A stretch of DNA of 64,000 nt, taken from positions 1-64,000 of the forward strand of contig NZ_JACHIB010000018.1 of NCBI RefSeq assembly GCF_014203015.1. The letters are read 5' to 3'. Positions 57,283-64,000 of the stretch are shown here, piece after piece. Position 1 is the stretch's first letter. Every line of letters begins with the position of its first letter. This DNA comes from Castellaniella defragrans. Lineage in GTDB: Bacteria > Pseudomonadota > Gammaproteobacteria > Burkholderiales > Burkholderiaceae_B. The translations under genes and the position numbers were made by a program. The notes beneath the pieces were generated by a model. The model made no database searches. It saw only the letters and a list, made by a program, of their open reading frames with translations, and was not told the DNA's origin.

Positions 57283-58301
57283 CAGTGTTTGGCGCCTTCC
57301 TTGCGCGACAGTTGCAGCAGCATGAACTTCGACAGGGCCAGCACCACGGTGGTGATCAGGAACAGGATCAGGCCCAGCTCCAGCAGGGCCGATTTCTGCA
57401 GGCCGCCGGCCTCGTTGAATTCATTGGCCAGGGCGGAGGCGATGGAATTGGACGGCGAGAAGATCGAGGAAGGCAGGTTGAAGGCGTTGCCGATCACGAA
57501 GGTGACCGCCATGGTCTCGCCCAGCGCCCGGCCCAGGCCCAGCATGATGCCGCCGATGACGCCGTGCTTGGTGTAGGGCAGCATGATCTTCCAGACGACT
57601 TCCCAGGTGGTGCTGCCCAGGCCGTAGGCGGATTCCTTCAGCATGGGCGGCACCTGCTCGAACACGTCGCGCATCACCGCCGCGATGAAGGGGATGATCA
57701 TGATGGACAGGATCAGGCCCGCCGTGAACAGGCCGATGCCCATGGGCGGCCCGCCGAACAGGTGCTCCAGCACCGGCACGCCCTCGAAGAAGTCGACCAC
57801 GTACGGCTGGACGTACTCCTGGAACAGCGGCACGAACACGAACAGGCCCCACATGCCGTAGATGATGGACGGGATCGCGGCCAGCATCTCGATCGCCACG
57901 CCCAGCGGGCGGCGCAGCCAGACGGGCGCGAGTTCGGTCAGGAACATGGCGATGCCGAAGGACACCGGCACCGCGATCAGCAGCGCGAGAAAGGCGCTGA
58001 TCACCGTGCCCAGCATCGGCACCAGCGCGCCGTAGCTGTGGCGCACGGGATCCCAGTCGTTGGTCCAGAGGAACGGCAGGCCGTACCGGGCCAGGGATTC
58101 CCGGCTGCCGTAGATCAGGGAGACCATGATCGCGGCCAGCAGGATGAAGACGAAGAACGCAAACAGACGGGTCAGATACCGGAAGCCGGCATCCGCCAGG
58201 AGGCTGCGCTGCGTAGGGGCCATGAGGGACTCGTCCGTGGCGACGGGACCCCCGGCCGCGCCGGGGATCCGCATCGGAATGTGGGATTCGGAAACCGCCA
58301 T
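57282..58301 (-). CDS. pstC: phosphate ABC transporter permease PstC
   Basis: A 339-aa inner-membrane permease. A long cytoplasmic start precedes the first helix ([19 protein letters not shown]); [20 protein letters not shown] and the EAA loop [15 protein letters not shown] are diagnostic. Adjacent to pstA with a 1-nt overlap and 55 nt downstream of pstS. Confidence 0.95.
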   Translation of the reverse strand: MAVSESHIPMRIPGAAGGPVATDESLMAPTQRSLLADAGFRYLTRLFAFFVFILLAAIMVSLIYGSRESLARYGLPFLWTNDWDPVRHSYGALVPMLGTVISAFLALLIAVPVSFGIAMFLTELAPVWLRRPLGVAIEMLAAIPSIIYGMWGLFVFVPLFQEYVQPYVVDFFEGVPVLEHLFGGPPMGIGLFTAGLILSIMIIPFIAAVMRDVFEQVPPMLKESAYGLGSTTWEVVWKIMLPYTKHGVIGGIMLGLGRALGETMAVTFVIGNAFNLPSSIFSPSNSIASALANEFNEAGGLQKSALLELGLILFLITTVVLALSKFMLLQLSRKEGAKH

Positions 58302-58356
58302 TTTCCCACAGGCGGCGCGCGGCGGCGCCGCCCTGCCGGGGAAGCGGCGGCCGGGC

Positions 58357-59403
58357 TTACTTCCAGACCGCCGAGCCGTCCTCGCCGCGCACCTGCTCGG
58401 CCCAGACGCCGCGGATCCGGGCGGTCACGTCGTCGGGCAGCGGCACGTAGTCCAGTTCGCTGGCCATGGCGCCGCCTTCGCGCCAGGCCCAGTCGAAGAA
58501 GGCCAGGACTTCGCGGGCGCGCTTGGGGTCGGCCTGCTTGCCGTGCACCAGGATGAAGGTCGCCGCCGTGACCGGCCACGAATCCGCGCCCGGCTCGTTG
58601 TTCAGGACCAGGCCCATGCCCGGCGCCGAGTTCCAGTCGGCGTGCGAAGCCGCCGCGGCGAACGCCTGCTGCGAGGGCTGCACGAACCGGCCCTCGCGGT
58701 TCTGCAGCTGCGCCCAGGCCAGGCCGTTCTGGTGCGCGTAGGCGTATTCCACGTAGCCGATGGAATTGGCCAGCTGGCGCACGTAGGCGGCCACGCCTTC
58801 GTTGCCCTTGCCGCCCTGCCCGGTGGGCCACTTGACCGCCTTGCCCTGGCCGACCTGCTCCTTCCAGGCGGGCGATACCTGGGACAGGTAGTTGGTCCAG
58901 CCGAAGGTCGTGCCCGAGCCGTCCGAACGGTGCACCACCACGATGCCCTTGGCGGGCAGCTTCAGGTCCTTGTTCAGGTCGGCGATCGCCGGGTCGTTCC
59001 ACTTCTTGATCTTGCCGAGGAAGATGTCCGCCAGCACCGGACCGGTGAGCTTGAGCTGGCCTTCCTTGATGCCTTCGACGTTGACGACCGGCACGGTGCC
59101 GCCGATGACGGCGGGAAACTGGACCAGGCCGTGCTTGGCCAGGTCCTCCGGCTTCATCGGGTCGTCCGAGGCGCCGAAATCGACCGTCCTGGCGATGATC
59201 TGCTGCTGGCCGCCGCCCGAGCCGATGGACTGGTAGTTGACGCGGTTGCCGGTGACTTCCTGGTACTTGGCCGCCCACTTGGCGTAGATCGGATAGGGGA
59301 AGGAGGCGCCCGCCCCCGTCAGGTCGGCGGCGTGCGCCGCGACGCCCGCGGCGGCCATCATCGCCAGACCGGCGGCGCATTGCGTCAGAATCCGTTTGAG
59401 CAT
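58357..59403 (-). CDS. pstS: periplasmic phosphate-binding protein
   Basis: A 348-aa exported protein: signal peptide about 1-25 (AGVAAHA), then the phosphate-binding elements [31 protein letters not shown] and [16 protein letters not shown]. First gene of pstSCAB, with a Pho box about 84 nt upstream. Confidence 0.97.
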   Translation of the reverse strand: MLKRILTQCAAGLAMMAAAGVAAHAADLTGAGASFPYPIYAKWAAKYQEVTGNRVNYQSIGSGGGQQQIIARTVDFGASDDPMKPEDLAKHGLVQFPAVIGGTVPVVNVEGIKEGQLKLTGPVLADIFLGKIKKWNDPAIADLNKDLKLPAKGIVVVHRSDGSGTTFGWTNYLSQVSPAWKEQVGQGKAVKWPTGQGGKGNEGVAAYVRQLANSIGYVEYAYAHQNGLAWAQLQNREGRFVQPSQQAFAAAASHADWNSAPGMGLVLNNEPGADSWPVTAATFILVHGKQADPKRAREVLAFFDWAWREGGAMASELDYVPLPDDVTARIRGVWAEQVRGEDGSAVWK

Positions 59404-59486
59404 GTCGTAAACCCTTTGTGGTTTGCACTATTCGGCGGCCCGGAAGAATTCGCCGGACCGTCAGGACGACATGGTAGAGGGTTGAA

Positions 59487-59504
59487 GTGACAGTTTAATG
59501 ACAG
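59487..59504 (-). promoter_or_regulatory. Pho box upstream of pstS
   Basis: On the minus strand CTGTCATTAAACTGTCAC: two CTGTCA half-sites 11 bp apart, an almost exact match to the PhoB consensus. It indicates PhoB activation of pstSCAB at low phosphate. Confidence 0.93.
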
Positions 59505-59510
59505 ATCCCT

Positions 59511-59630
59511 CCACCTCGCGGCTTGCACGCCGCTCGGTCTGGGCGTCTCTCCCCCACCTCGCGGCTTGCACGCCGCTCGGATTCGACAGGCAAGAAATAG
59601 TCCGCAGGGACTATTTCGTGTCCTGTCTCA
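59511..59630. repeat. palindromic intergenic element, copy 3 (after ppk)
   Basis: GCGGCTTGCACGCCGC occurs twice (about 59519-59534 and 59561-59576), then GGATTCGACAGGCAA and a 10-bp hairpin GAAATAGTCC (59594-59603) / GGACTATTTC (59608-59617) with loop GCAG. On the minus strand it begins GGATGAGACAGGAC, whose TGA is the ppk stop. Confidence 0.8.
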
Positions 59631-61697
59631 TCCCAACCTCGCCATCAGGTGCTGGTGCAGGTTGAAGGCGGCGCGGCGGTTGCGCACGCGCAGGTAGCGG
59701 CCGTCGGGCTGGGCCGCCCAGGCGAGCTGGTTGTCCCGCCAGGCGAAGGTGAAGGCCTCGTCGATGACGCGGCGGCGCAGGGTCTTGTCCAGCACCGGGA
59801 AGGCGAGCTCGACCCGCCGCAGGAAATTGCGGTCCATCCAGTCGGCGGAGGACAGGTACAGGGGCTCGGCGCCGTCCTGGTAGAAATAGAACACCCGCGA
59901 ATGCTCCAGGAAGCGGCCGATGATGGAGCGCACCCGGATATGCTCGGACAGCCCCGGCACGCCGGCCTGCAGCGCGCAGGCACCGCGCACGATCAGGTCG
60001 ATGCGCACCCCCGCCTGGCTGGCCTCGTACAGCGCCCGGATCACCTCGGGCTCCAGCAGCGAATTCATCTTGGCGCGGATGCGCGCGCGCTTGCCCGCGC
60101 GGGCGAACTCGGTTTCCGAGCGGATCAGGCGCAGCACCGTCTCGTGCAGGGTGAAGGGCGACTGCAGCAGCAGCTTGAGCTCGCGGCGCGCGCCCAGGCC
60201 GGTCAGCAGGGAGAACACCTGGTCCATGTCCTCGCACATCTGCTGGTTGGCCGTCAGCAGGCCGAAATCGGTGTACAGCCGCGCCGTGCGCGGGTGGTAG
60301 TTGCCCGTGCCCAGGTGCCCGTAGCGGCGGATGCGGCCGTCCTCGCGGCGCAGCACCAGGGCCATCTTGGCGTGGGTCTTGTGGCCCACCACGCCGTAGC
60401 TGACGTGGGCGCCGACCTCTTCCAGGCGCGCGGCCCAGTTGATGTTGGTCTGCTCGTCGAAGCGCGCCATCAGCTCGACCACCACCGTGACTTCCTTGCC
60501 CGCCCGGGCCGCCGACAGCAGCAGCCCCATCAGCTCGGAGTCCTCGCCGGTGCGGTAGATGGTCTGCTTGATGGCCACGACCTGCGGGTCCAGCGCCGCG
60601 CTGCGCAGGAACATCAGCACGGGCTGGAAGGACTGGTAGGGATGGTGCAGCAGGTGGTCGCGCGCCGCGATGGCCGCGAACAGTTCCTCGGGCCGCTCCA
60701 GGCCGCCGTCGAAGGGCGCCGGCATGCGCGGCCGGAAGACCGGATATTCCAGGTCGGGGCGGTTGACCCGGTTGCACAGCTGCATCAGCCGGGCCAGGTT
60801 GACCGGACCGTTGACGCGGTAGGTGTCGGCCGCCCCCAGGCTGAATTCGCGCTGCAGGAACAGCTCCAGGTCGGGCGGCATGGCGTGCGCGATTTCCAGG
60901 CGCACCGAGGCGCCGAAATTGCGCTGGGAAAGTTCGCCCTGCAGGGCCTGGCGCAGGTTGGTGATTTCTTCCTCGTCCACGAACAGGTCGCTGTTGCGCG
61001 TCACCCGCCACTGGTAGCAGCCCTGGACGTTCATGCCCGGGAACAGGTCGCCGACGAAGGCGTTGATCAGGGTGGTGAGCAGCATGAAGCCGTCCGGGAT
61101 GCCGGCGATCTCGGCGGGCACCTTGATCATGCGCGGCAGCGCGCGCGGCGCCTGGACGATGGCGATGTGGCCCTCGCGGCCGAAGGCGTCCTCGCCGCTG
61201 AGCGCGACGATGAAGTTCAGGCTCTTGTTGTAGACGCGCGGAAAGGGGTGCGCCGGATCCAGGCCGATGGGGGTGAGCAGCGGCATCACGTCGCGGCGGA
61301 AGAGGCCGTAGGCCCATTCGCGCTGCAGGTCGGTCCAGCCCGTCGAATAGATCAGGCCCACCCCGTGTTCCATCAGCTTGGGCATGACCTCGCCGGTCAG
61401 CAGGCGGTTCTGCCGGTCCACCAGGGCGTGCGCGGCGCGCTGCACGCGGTCGAAGGCCTCGTCGGGCGTCATGCCGTCCACGCCGCGCAGTTCCGGCGTC
61501 TGGCGCTGCTGTTCCTTGAGGCTGGCCATGCGGATCTCGAAGAACTCGTCCAGGTTCGAGCCGACGATGCACAGGTAGCGCAGGCGCTCCAGCGGCGGCA
61601 CGTCCGTGCGCTCGGCCATGGAGAGCACCCGCTCGTTGAATTTCAGCACCGACAATTCCCGGTTCAGGAGAACCGGCATTTCCTCGACGGCCCGCAT
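59628..61697 (-). CDS. ppk1: polyphosphate kinase 1
   Basis: Reversibly makes polyphosphate from ATP. The 689-aa protein opens with NRELSVLKFNERVLSMAE, then the PPK1 signature KQTIYRTGEDSELMGLL, the autophosphorylated His regions (ARLEEVGAHVSYGVVGHKTHAKMAL and RYGHLGTGNYHPRTARLYTD) and the C-terminal PLD-like domain ending YLSSADWMDRNFLRRVE. Divergent from ppx and upstream of pstS on the same strand. Confidence 0.96.
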   Translation of the reverse strand: MRAVEEMPVLLNRELSVLKFNERVLSMAERTDVPPLERLRYLCIVGSNLDEFFEIRMASLKEQQRQTPELRGVDGMTPDEAFDRVQRAAHALVDRQNRLLTGEVMPKLMEHGVGLIYSTGWTDLQREWAYGLFRRDVMPLLTPIGLDPAHPFPRVYNKSLNFIVALSGEDAFGREGHIAIVQAPRALPRMIKVPAEIAGIPDGFMLLTTLINAFVGDLFPGMNVQGCYQWRVTRNSDLFVDEEEITNLRQALQGELSQRNFGASVRLEIAHAMPPDLELFLQREFSLGAADTYRVNGPVNLARLMQLCNRVNRPDLEYPVFRPRMPAPFDGGLERPEELFAAIAARDHLLHHPYQSFQPVLMFLRSAALDPQVVAIKQTIYRTGEDSELMGLLLSAARAGKEVTVVVELMARFDEQTNINWAARLEEVGAHVSYGVVGHKTHAKMALVLRREDGRIRRYGHLGTGNYHPRTARLYTDFGLLTANQQMCEDMDQVFSLLTGLGARRELKLLLQSPFTLHETVLRLIRSETEFARAGKRARIRAKMNSLLEPEVIRALYEASQAGVRIDLIVRGACALQAGVPGLSEHIRVRSIIGRFLEHSRVFYFYQDGAEPLYLSSADWMDRNFLRRVELAFPVLDKTLRRRVIDEAFTFAWRDNQLAWAAQPDGRYLRVRNRRAAFNLHQHLMARLG

Positions 61698-61730
61698 GCG
61701 CGCCTCACAATCCTGTCATGAACCGGCCAC

Positions 61731-61736
61731 TATAAT
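61731..61736 (+). promoter_or_regulatory. -10 element of the ppx promoter
   Basis: A consensus TATAAT lies 30 nt before the ppx ATG in the 68-bp divergent region shared with ppk. A CTGTCAT half Pho-box sits at 61712-61718, without a second half at the right spacing. Confidence 0.55.
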
Positions 61737-61765
61737 CGCACAGTGTGACATTTCCTGGTAAGGCC

Positions 61766-63256
61766 ATGGACAACCGGCTCGCTTCGATCGACCTGGGCTC
61801 GAACACCTTCCGGCTATCCATCGGCCGCGTCGTGCGCCACGGCGGCAGCGCCCAGATCTACGCCGAAGACAAGCTGCGCGAGCTGGTCGCCCTGGCCAAC
61901 GGCCTGGACGAGCACAAGCGCATCGACGCCGCCACGGTGGAGCAGGCCCTGGCGGCGCTGCGGCGCTTCGGCGAGCGGCTGCGCGGGTTCTCCCCCGCCA
62001 ACGTCCGCGCCGTGGCCACCAACACCTTCCGGGTGGCGCGCAACGCGGCCGAGATCCTGCCGGCGGCGGAGCGCGCCCTGGGCTTCCCGATCGAAATCAT
62101 CTCCGGCCAGGAAGAAGCCCGCCTGATCTACCTGGGCGTGATCCAGGACCTGCCGCCCTCGGACCACCGCAGGCTGGTGATCGACATCGGCGGCGGCTCC
62201 ACCGAATTCATCATCGGGCGGCGCGACCAGCCCCTGGAGCTGGCCTCGCTGGAGCTGGGCTGTACCACCTGGACGCGGCAGTTCTTCCCCCAGGGCCGCG
62301 TCACCGAAGCCCGCATGAGCCAGGCGGTGCTGGCGGCGCGCGGCGCCATCGAAACCATCGCCAGCCGCTACCGCGGCACGGGCTGGCAGGAAGCCTACGG
62401 CTCCTCGGGCACCGCCAAGGGCCTGCTGGCCGTCCTGGTCGAAAACGGCCTCAGTCCGCGCGACATCACCCTGGACGGCATGGAACGGCTGAGCGCCGCC
62501 CTGGCGCGCGCCGGCGAGGTCCGCCTGCAGGACTGGGCCGGCCTGAAGCCCGAGCGCGTGCCGGTGCTGCCCGGCGGCCTGGCCATCATGATCGCCGCGT
62601 TCCGGGAACTGGGCATCGAGCGGATGCGGGCGGGCGACGGCGCCCTGCGCATCGGCGTGCTGCACGACCTGCTGGGCCGCGATTCGCACCAGGACCGGCG
62701 CGACGAGACCGTGCGCCAGATGCGCGGCCGCTACCAGCTCGACACGGCCCAGGCCGGCTTCGTGCGCAGCCTGGCGCTGCAGCTGTTCGACCAGCTCGGA
62801 CTGGGCGACGAGCCCGACACGGCCGAGCTGCGGCGCGCGCTGGGCTGGACGGCCGAACTGCACGAAATCGGCCTGGCGATCGCCCGCAACGATTATCACA
62901 AGCACAGCGCCTACATCCTGGAACACGCCGACATGCCGGGCTTTTCGCACGACGACCAGCGGCTGCTGGCCTTTCTCGCGCTGGGCCACCAGGGGCGCCT
63001 GGCCAAGGTCCGCCGCTACGCGCCCGACCGCGCGCGCTGGCTGGCCCTGTGCTGCCTGCGCCTGGCGGTCCTGCTGCTGCGCCGCCGCGAGGCCCTGGGT
63101 CCCCTGGCGCTGCGCCTGCAGGCCCAGGACCTGCGCATCGCCCTGCGCATCCCGGCGGGCTGGCTGGCCGCCCGCCCCCTGAGCGGCTTCCAGTTGAAGA
63201 AGGAAGCGGCGATCTGGCGCAAGGCCGGTTTCGCGCTGGACATCATCGAAAGCTGA
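61766..63256 (+). CDS. ppx: exopolyphosphatase / guanosine pentaphosphatase
   Basis: A 496-aa ASKHA-fold hydrolase that removes terminal phosphate from polyphosphate. IDLGSNTFRLSIGRV is the phosphate-1 loop, ATNTFRVARNAAEIL and SGQEEARLIYLGV are conserved Ppx segments, and VIDIGGGSTEFIIG the phosphate-2 loop. A helical C-terminal HD-like domain follows (AELHEIGLAIARNDYHKHSAYIL). Start at 61766; an in-frame TTG/GTG-type extension upstream is less likely. Confidence 0.94.
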   Translation: MDNRLASIDLGSNTFRLSIGRVVRHGGSAQIYAEDKLRELVALANGLDEHKRIDAATVEQALAALRRFGERLRGFSPANVRAVATNTFRVARNAAEILPAAERALGFPIEIISGQEEARLIYLGVIQDLPPSDHRRLVIDIGGGSTEFIIGRRDQPLELASLELGCTTWTRQFFPQGRVTEARMSQAVLAARGAIETIASRYRGTGWQEAYGSSGTAKGLLAVLVENGLSPRDITLDGMERLSAALARAGEVRLQDWAGLKPERVPVLPGGLAIMIAAFRELGIERMRAGDGALRIGVLHDLLGRDSHQDRRDETVRQMRGRYQLDTAQAGFVRSLALQLFDQLGLGDEPDTAELRRALGWTAELHEIGLAIARNDYHKHSAYILEHADMPGFSHDDQRLLAFLALGHQGRLAKVRRYAPDRARWLALCCLRLAVLLLRRREALGPLALRLQAQDLRIALRIPAGWLAARPLSGFQLKKEAAIWRKAGFALDIIES

Positions 63257-63343
63257 ACGCGCCGGGCGCCGGAAAGCCGGGCCGGTCGCCCTGGCCGGGC
63301 GGGCAGCCGGCGCGCCGGTCTCGCCCGATCGGTCCCGAAATGC

Positions 63344-64000
63344 CTAATCGATCCCGAAATGCCGCCGGTAGCGGGCGTCCAGCCGTTCCAGATCCAGCAG
63401 GATCGGGAAATCGGCGGTGTGGAAATCCGGATCCCAGGCGGGCGCGCCGCAGATCGTCGCGCCCAGGGCCAGATAGCCCTTGATGAGCGGCGGCACCCGC
63501 GCCGGCAGGGCGCTGTCCAGCCGGTCCACCGGATAGGGATGCAGCGGGCGGATGCGCGGCACGTCGGGATTGCGCGCCATCAGGGCGCGCGCCCGGCGCC
63601 AGACCTCCGAGGCCGTGGCGCCGCCGTCGCGCAGGCTGACGCTGGCGCAGCCCAGCATGTAGCGGTAGCCCCCCCGCTTCATCACCTGGGCCAGTCCCGA
63701 CCACAGCAGCATGATGGCCGTGCCGTGCCGGAATCCGGCATCGATGCAGGAGCGGCCGACCTCGACCAGCCACGGACGCAGCGCCGCCAGCGGCTCCAGG
63801 TCGAATTCGGACTCGGAGTAATAGCCGCCCGCCTGGCGCGCGGCTTCGGGCGTGAGCAGCCGGTAGGTGCCCACCACCCGGCCGGTGCCCAGTTCGCGCA
63901 CCATGAAATGCACGCACCAGGGATCGAAGCGGTCCACGTCGCGGTCGCCCACGGCCTGGGGGAACACCGCGCCCATGTCCTCCGTGAACACCCGGAAGCG
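63344..64000 (-). CDS. OlsB-like ornithine acyltransferase, 5' end beyond window
   Basis: GNAT-type acyltransferase similar to OlsB, which N-acylates ornithine in ornithine-lipid synthesis. The visible part opens in frame with RFRVFTEDMGAVFP at the window edge and has DPWCVHFMVRE, VVGTYRLLTPEAAR, VEVGRSCID and LIKGYLALGATICGAPAWDPDF, all typical of this group. The start codon is not in the window. OlsA is not visible, so the pathway assignment is inferred. Confidence 0.85.
   Translation of the reverse strand, partial: RFRVFTEDMGAVFPQAVGDRDVDRFDPWCVHFMVRELGTGRVVGTYRLLTPEAARQAGGYYSESEFDLEPLAALRPWLVEVGRSCIDAGFRHGTAIMLLWSGLAQVMKRGGYRYMLGCASVSLRDGGATASEVWRRARALMARNPDVPRIRPLHPYPVDRLDSALPARVPPLIKGYLALGATICGAPAWDPDFHTADFPILLDLERLDARYRRHFGID

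Overview
The window is GC-rich, densely coded chromosomal DNA from a betaproteobacterium, most likely an Alcaligenaceae-type member of the Burkholderiales. This is inferred from gene content and order (dapA-bamC, ppk/ppx next to pstSCAB, DUF3325-PepSY-DUF3649, OMPLA beside an LTA-synthase-like sulfatase) and base composition, not from a 16S gene. Three tRNA genes are present (His, Arg, Pro). I see no prophage, integrase or complete insertion sequence.

Region 1 (1-19,100) is the accessory part. After a minimal chemotaxis transducer and a cluster of DnaA-box-like motifs comes a short-type 6-phosphogluconate dehydrogenase gene, then a type I-F CRISPR array (56 intact 28-bp repeats, 55 spacers, decayed repeats at the gnd end), its leader, and a full I-F cas set on the minus strand: cas1, cas2-3, then cas8f, cas5f, cas7f, cas6f. 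A HigBA toxin-antitoxin pair on the opposite strand splits the cas set in two; higB carries a one-base frameshift in a T6 run. Between cas8f and higB lies the most interesting signal in the window: a two-repeat degenerate mini-CRISPR on the plus strand. Its first repeat keeps the 8-nt crRNA handle and a covarying hairpin; its second keeps the Cas6f stem-loop. The 31-nt guide between them matches, over 15 of its first 17 nt and directly after a 5'-CC PAM, the promoter of the cas8f-cas6f operon about 50 bp away. This reads as a Cascade-guided autorepressor of the CreR (cas-regulating RNA) kind. Upstream of cas1 are an OPT-family transporter, a HicAB pair with a palindromic operator abutting the start codon, and a second vestigial array of one 32-nt spacer just before mutS.

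Region 2 (19,100-39,550) is mostly housekeeping: mutS, a JmjC/cupin ribosomal oxygenase, cysJ-cysI-cysG (sulfite reduction and siroheme), a BrnTA module whose antitoxin is frameshifted, a soluble chemotaxis transducer, dapA-bamC, an M50 protease, a YrdC/Sua5-type protein, tRNA-His, a PACE efflux protein, cardiolipin synthase, a trans-sulfuration enzyme, a divergent membrane protein/winged-helix pair, and an AhpD-like protein.

Region 3 (39,550-51,220) holds a triple terminator-like repeat, actP with its DUF485 partner, tRNA-Arg, tam, a lipoprotein beta-propeller, an iron-linked DUF3649-PepSY-DUF3325 operon with a Fur-box-like site and unusual short tandem repeats, OMPLA with an LTA-synthase-family protein, tRNA-Pro and DoxX.

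Region 4 (51,280-64,000) holds a PepSY/response regulator/histidine kinase operon, an acyl-CoA synthetase, and a phosphate block (ppx divergent from ppk; pstSCAB with a near-consensus Pho box). It ends in a truncated olsB-like acyltransferase gene. A small family of palindromic intergenic elements with compensatory stem changes sits at the 3' ends of roxA, pstB and ppk; two of them overlap the stop codon of the gene they follow.
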